Below, piece after piece: positions 42,445 to 44,647 of a stretch of DNA of 44,647 bases. Positions within the stretch are counted from its first letter, which is position 1, and every line of letters begins with the position of its first letter. The stretch comes from an uncultured Bacilli bacterium. Its GTDB lineage: Bacteria > Bacillota_I > Bacilli_A > RF39 > UBA660. Where the stretch lies: the NCBI GenBank assembly GCA_944358355.1, contig CALVQY010000008.1, positions 1 to 44,647 of the forward strand, written 5' to 3'. A program made the translations under genes and the position numbers. The notes under the pieces were generated by a model. That model worked only from the letters and a program-made list of their open reading frames with translations, did no database searches and was not told where the DNA came from.

Positions 42445-44535
42445 TTATACTTTAGTTAAACTTTTATGATTTTTTATTAATTTTTTAACCCCATAAGGAT
42501 GAGAAAAAGCTACTGTAACTAGAGAATTAGTTACATCAATAACCTTACCTGCTCCAAAGTTTTCATGATGAACATAGTCTCCTACTTTGTAGTCAACGTC
42601 CTCATCTCTTAAAACATCTTCTTTATTTATTATTTTTACTTCTTCTTTTTCTTTATTTTCAGTTTCAATTAAACTTTTATCTATTTCTTGTAAGAATCTA
42701 CTAGGTGGATTAATTCCTTCTTTACCAAATAGCATTCTTCTTCTAGCGTTCAATAGATATAATTTTTCTTTAGCTCTTGTAATTGCTACATAGCATAATC
42801 TTCTTTCCTCTTCTGTTTCACTACTACTCATAAGTGAATTTAAGTGAGGGAATATTCCTTCTTCTAATCCTAATACAAAGACAACATCATATTCTAGGCC
42901 TTTAACAGCATGAATTGTCATTAAGCTTACTTTATGTCTTGGATCTTTATACTCATCTTTATCATTAACTAGACTTACTTCATATAAGAAATCTTCTAAT
43001 GAAACTAGTCCCATTCTTTCTTCAAAGGCTTTAGTAATAGATTTAAATTCTTCTAGGTTTTCTAATCTTATTTCGCTTTCAATTAATTTTTCACTTTCTA
43101 GTTCTTTTTTCATACCAGTAGCATCTAATACTTTATCTATTAATTCTGTTAATGTTACTTTTTCTTTTATATTTTGTAGTGATAGTATTAATTCTTTAAA
43201 GCTTAATTCTTTACCACTTTCTATTGCATCAAAAAGGCTAATATTTTCAAGATCAGCTTTGGCTGTAAGATGTTCTATTGATTTAAGCCCTATACCTCTT
43301 TTAGGGGTATTTATAACTCTTAAAAAGCTGACGTCATCTTTAGGATTATAGATTAATTTAAGGTATGCTAGCAAGTCTTTTATTTCTTTTCTTTGATAGA
43401 AACTAAAGCCTCCTACAATGCGGTAGGGAATGTTTTGTTTTAATAGTTCTTCTTCTATAACACGTGACTGAGCGTTAGTGCGATAAAGAATTGCTATATC
43501 ACTGGCATCTTTTCCAGCATCTAGAAGTTTCTTTATCTCCATGGCAGTATAATGACTTTCATCTTTCTCATCATAGGCACGATAATAAGTTATTTTATCT
43601 CCTTCGCCTTTAGTTGACCAAAGATTTTTCTCTTTTCTTTTTTCATTGTTTTTAATAACACAGTTAGCAGCATCTAGTATAGTCTTAGTTGAACGATAGT
43701 TCTGTTCTAGTTTTATACTTTTAGCATTAGGATAATCTTTTTCAAAGTTTAAGATATTTTTGTAATTAGCTCCTCTAAAGCCATAAATAGCTTGGTCGGC
43801 ATCTCCTACGACACAAATATTTTTATACTTAGCACTTATCATTTTTGATAAGATGTACTGAGCTTCATTTGTATCTTGATATTCATCTATTAAAATGTAT
43901 TTATAACGTTCTTGATAATGTTGTAAAACATCAGGAAACTTTCTAAATAATTTTATAGGTAAAAGAAGAAGATCATCAAAATCAACAGCATTGTTTTGTT
44001 TTAATTTTTCTTCATATTTATAATATACTTCACTAACTACTTTCTCATAATCACTAGCAATGTATTTTTCATAGTCAGATGGAGATAACAATTCATTTTT
44101 ACAATTACTTATTTTATTTCTAATTGCTTTTGGATTATATATTTTAGGATCATAGTTTAAAGTTTTTAAGATTTTTTTTACTATTGTTAAAGAATCATCA
44201 CTATCCATGATAACAAAGTTATTATCATAATCTAATTTTTTATAGTTTTCTCTTAATATTCTAAGTCCAAAAGAGTGAAAGGTTGATATTTGAATATCTT
44301 TAGATTTTTGACCAATCATTTTATCAACACGTTCTTTCATTTCAAGGGCTGCTTTATTAGTAAATGTGATAGCTAATATTTCCCAGGGTAAGACATCTAA
44401 TTCTTCTATTAAGTATGCTATTTTAGTAGTTAATACTTTCGTCTTACCAGAGCCTGCTCCTGCTAATATTAAAAGAGGTCCATCATTATATAAAACTGCT
44501 TCTTTTTGTTCTTTATTTAAATTATCTAAGTCCAT
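42445..44535 (-). CDS. pcrA: ATP-dependent DNA helicase PcrA
   Basis: PcrA is the Gram-positive UvrD-type superfamily 1 helicase used in repair and rolling-circle replication. The 696-residue protein opens LNKEQKEAVLYNDGPLLILAGAGSGKTKVL (here in parts: Q motif N-K-E-Q-K-E-A-V and Walker A AGAGSGKT near residues 25-32). It continues with AITFTNKAALEMKERV, STFHSFGLRILR, the D-E-Y-Q-D-T-N Walker B, G-D-A-D-Q-A-I-Y-G-F-R-G-A and Q-N-Y-R-S-T. S-L-M-T-I-H-A-V-K-G-L-E-Y and C-Y-V-A-I-T-R-A-K follow. The PcrA C-terminal D-Y-V-H-H-E-N-F-G-A-G-K-V is present. As in Bacillus, ligA lies downstream. Confidence 0.97.
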   Translation of the reverse strand: MDLDNLNKEQKEAVLYNDGPLLILAGAGSGKTKVLTTKIAYLIEELDVLPWEILAITFTNKAALEMKERVDKMIGQKSKDIQISTFHSFGLRILRENYKKLDYDNNFVIMDSDDSLTIVKKILKTLNYDPKIYNPKAIRNKISNCKNELLSPSDYEKYIASDYEKVVSEVYYKYEEKLKQNNAVDFDDLLLLPIKLFRKFPDVLQHYQERYKYILIDEYQDTNEAQYILSKMISAKYKNICVVGDADQAIYGFRGANYKNILNFEKDYPNAKSIKLEQNYRSTKTILDAANCVIKNNEKRKEKNLWSTKGEGDKITYYRAYDEKDESHYTAMEIKKLLDAGKDASDIAILYRTNAQSRVIEEELLKQNIPYRIVGGFSFYQRKEIKDLLAYLKLIYNPKDDVSFLRVINTPKRGIGLKSIEHLTAKADLENISLFDAIESGKELSFKELILSLQNIKEKVTLTELIDKVLDATGMKKELESEKLIESEIRLENLEEFKSITKAFEERMGLVSLEDFLYEVSLVNDKDEYKDPRHKVSLMTIHAVKGLEYDVVFVLGLEEGIFPHLNSLMSSSETEEERRLCYVAITRAKEKLYLLNARRRMLFGKEGINPPSRFLQEIDKSLIETENKEKEEVKIINKEDVLRDEDVDYKVGDYVHHENFGAGKVIDVTNSLVTVAFSHPYGVKKLIKNHKSLTKV

Positions 44536-44647
44536 ATTATTACCTACTTCCTAATTCATTATATCATTATTTGTTAAATTACAATTTATTTAATGTTAAA
44601 ATTTAGATAATTTTCAAAATTAAATTAACAACTTGGAAAAAATAGGT

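Overview
The window is AT-rich with standard-code, AGGAGG-led genes. It carries spore genes (spoIVA, spoVIF and an alpha/beta small acid-soluble spore protein) beside der, gpsA, engB, nrnA, ackA, thiI, ligA and pcrA. This fits a spore-forming member of the Bacilli (Bacillota), plausibly a gut lineage near Erysipelotrichales or RF39. The taxonomic placement is inference. The gpsA/der/spoIVA, nifS/thiI/ssp and pcrA/ligA neighbourhoods echo Bacillus gene order.

Layout. 1-14.4 kb is mostly core: an IS66 transposase scrap, DUF402, membrane proteins, gpsA, a LiaF-like protein, an XRE regulator, der, spoVIF, Rpn-type remnants, a Mbeg1-like hydrolase, spoIVA, engB, nrnA and ackA. 14.5-20.4 kb is accessory: three tandem ORF6N-domain genes, a second ackA, a frameshifted gene and an Rpn-family nuclease. 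20.4-31.0 kb is a diversity-generating retroelement (DGR) on the minus strand carrying two RIT (recombinase-in-trio) elements on the plus strand. 31.0-34.4 kb holds an IS30 copy, a duplicated 3' part of the spore-protein gene and an AlbA_2-domain gene. 34.4-44.6 kb is core again: ssp, thiI, a cysteine desulfurase, ligA, two nucleotidyltransferases and pcrA.

Main result. The DGR consists of a reverse transcriptase with IGNYTSQ and YMDD motifs, an Avd-like gene, a small possibly MutS-I-like gene, a template repeat (TR) and a 642-residue membrane-anchored target protein. The target protein has two variable repeats (VR1, VR2). The TR is split: 43 nt lie at 25457-25499 and 36 nt at 28905-28940. 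A RIT element with 81-nt terminal inverted repeats sits between them. Joined, the halves make a 79-nt TR exactly colinear with VR1. Every VR1 substitution, and in my hand alignment every VR2 substitution, falls on a TR adenine (coding strand), the DGR signature. VR2 also has one extra codon. A second RIT element lies in the spacer between the TR and the accessory genes. The retroelement's template RNA is therefore interrupted twice. The DGR worked in the past and is now either dead, or silenced until the elements leave.

A second notable signal is in the ORF6N triplet. Each copy carries a perfect 29-31 nt palindrome at the same codon position. The three palindromes differ in sequence, yet every difference is compensated on the other arm.
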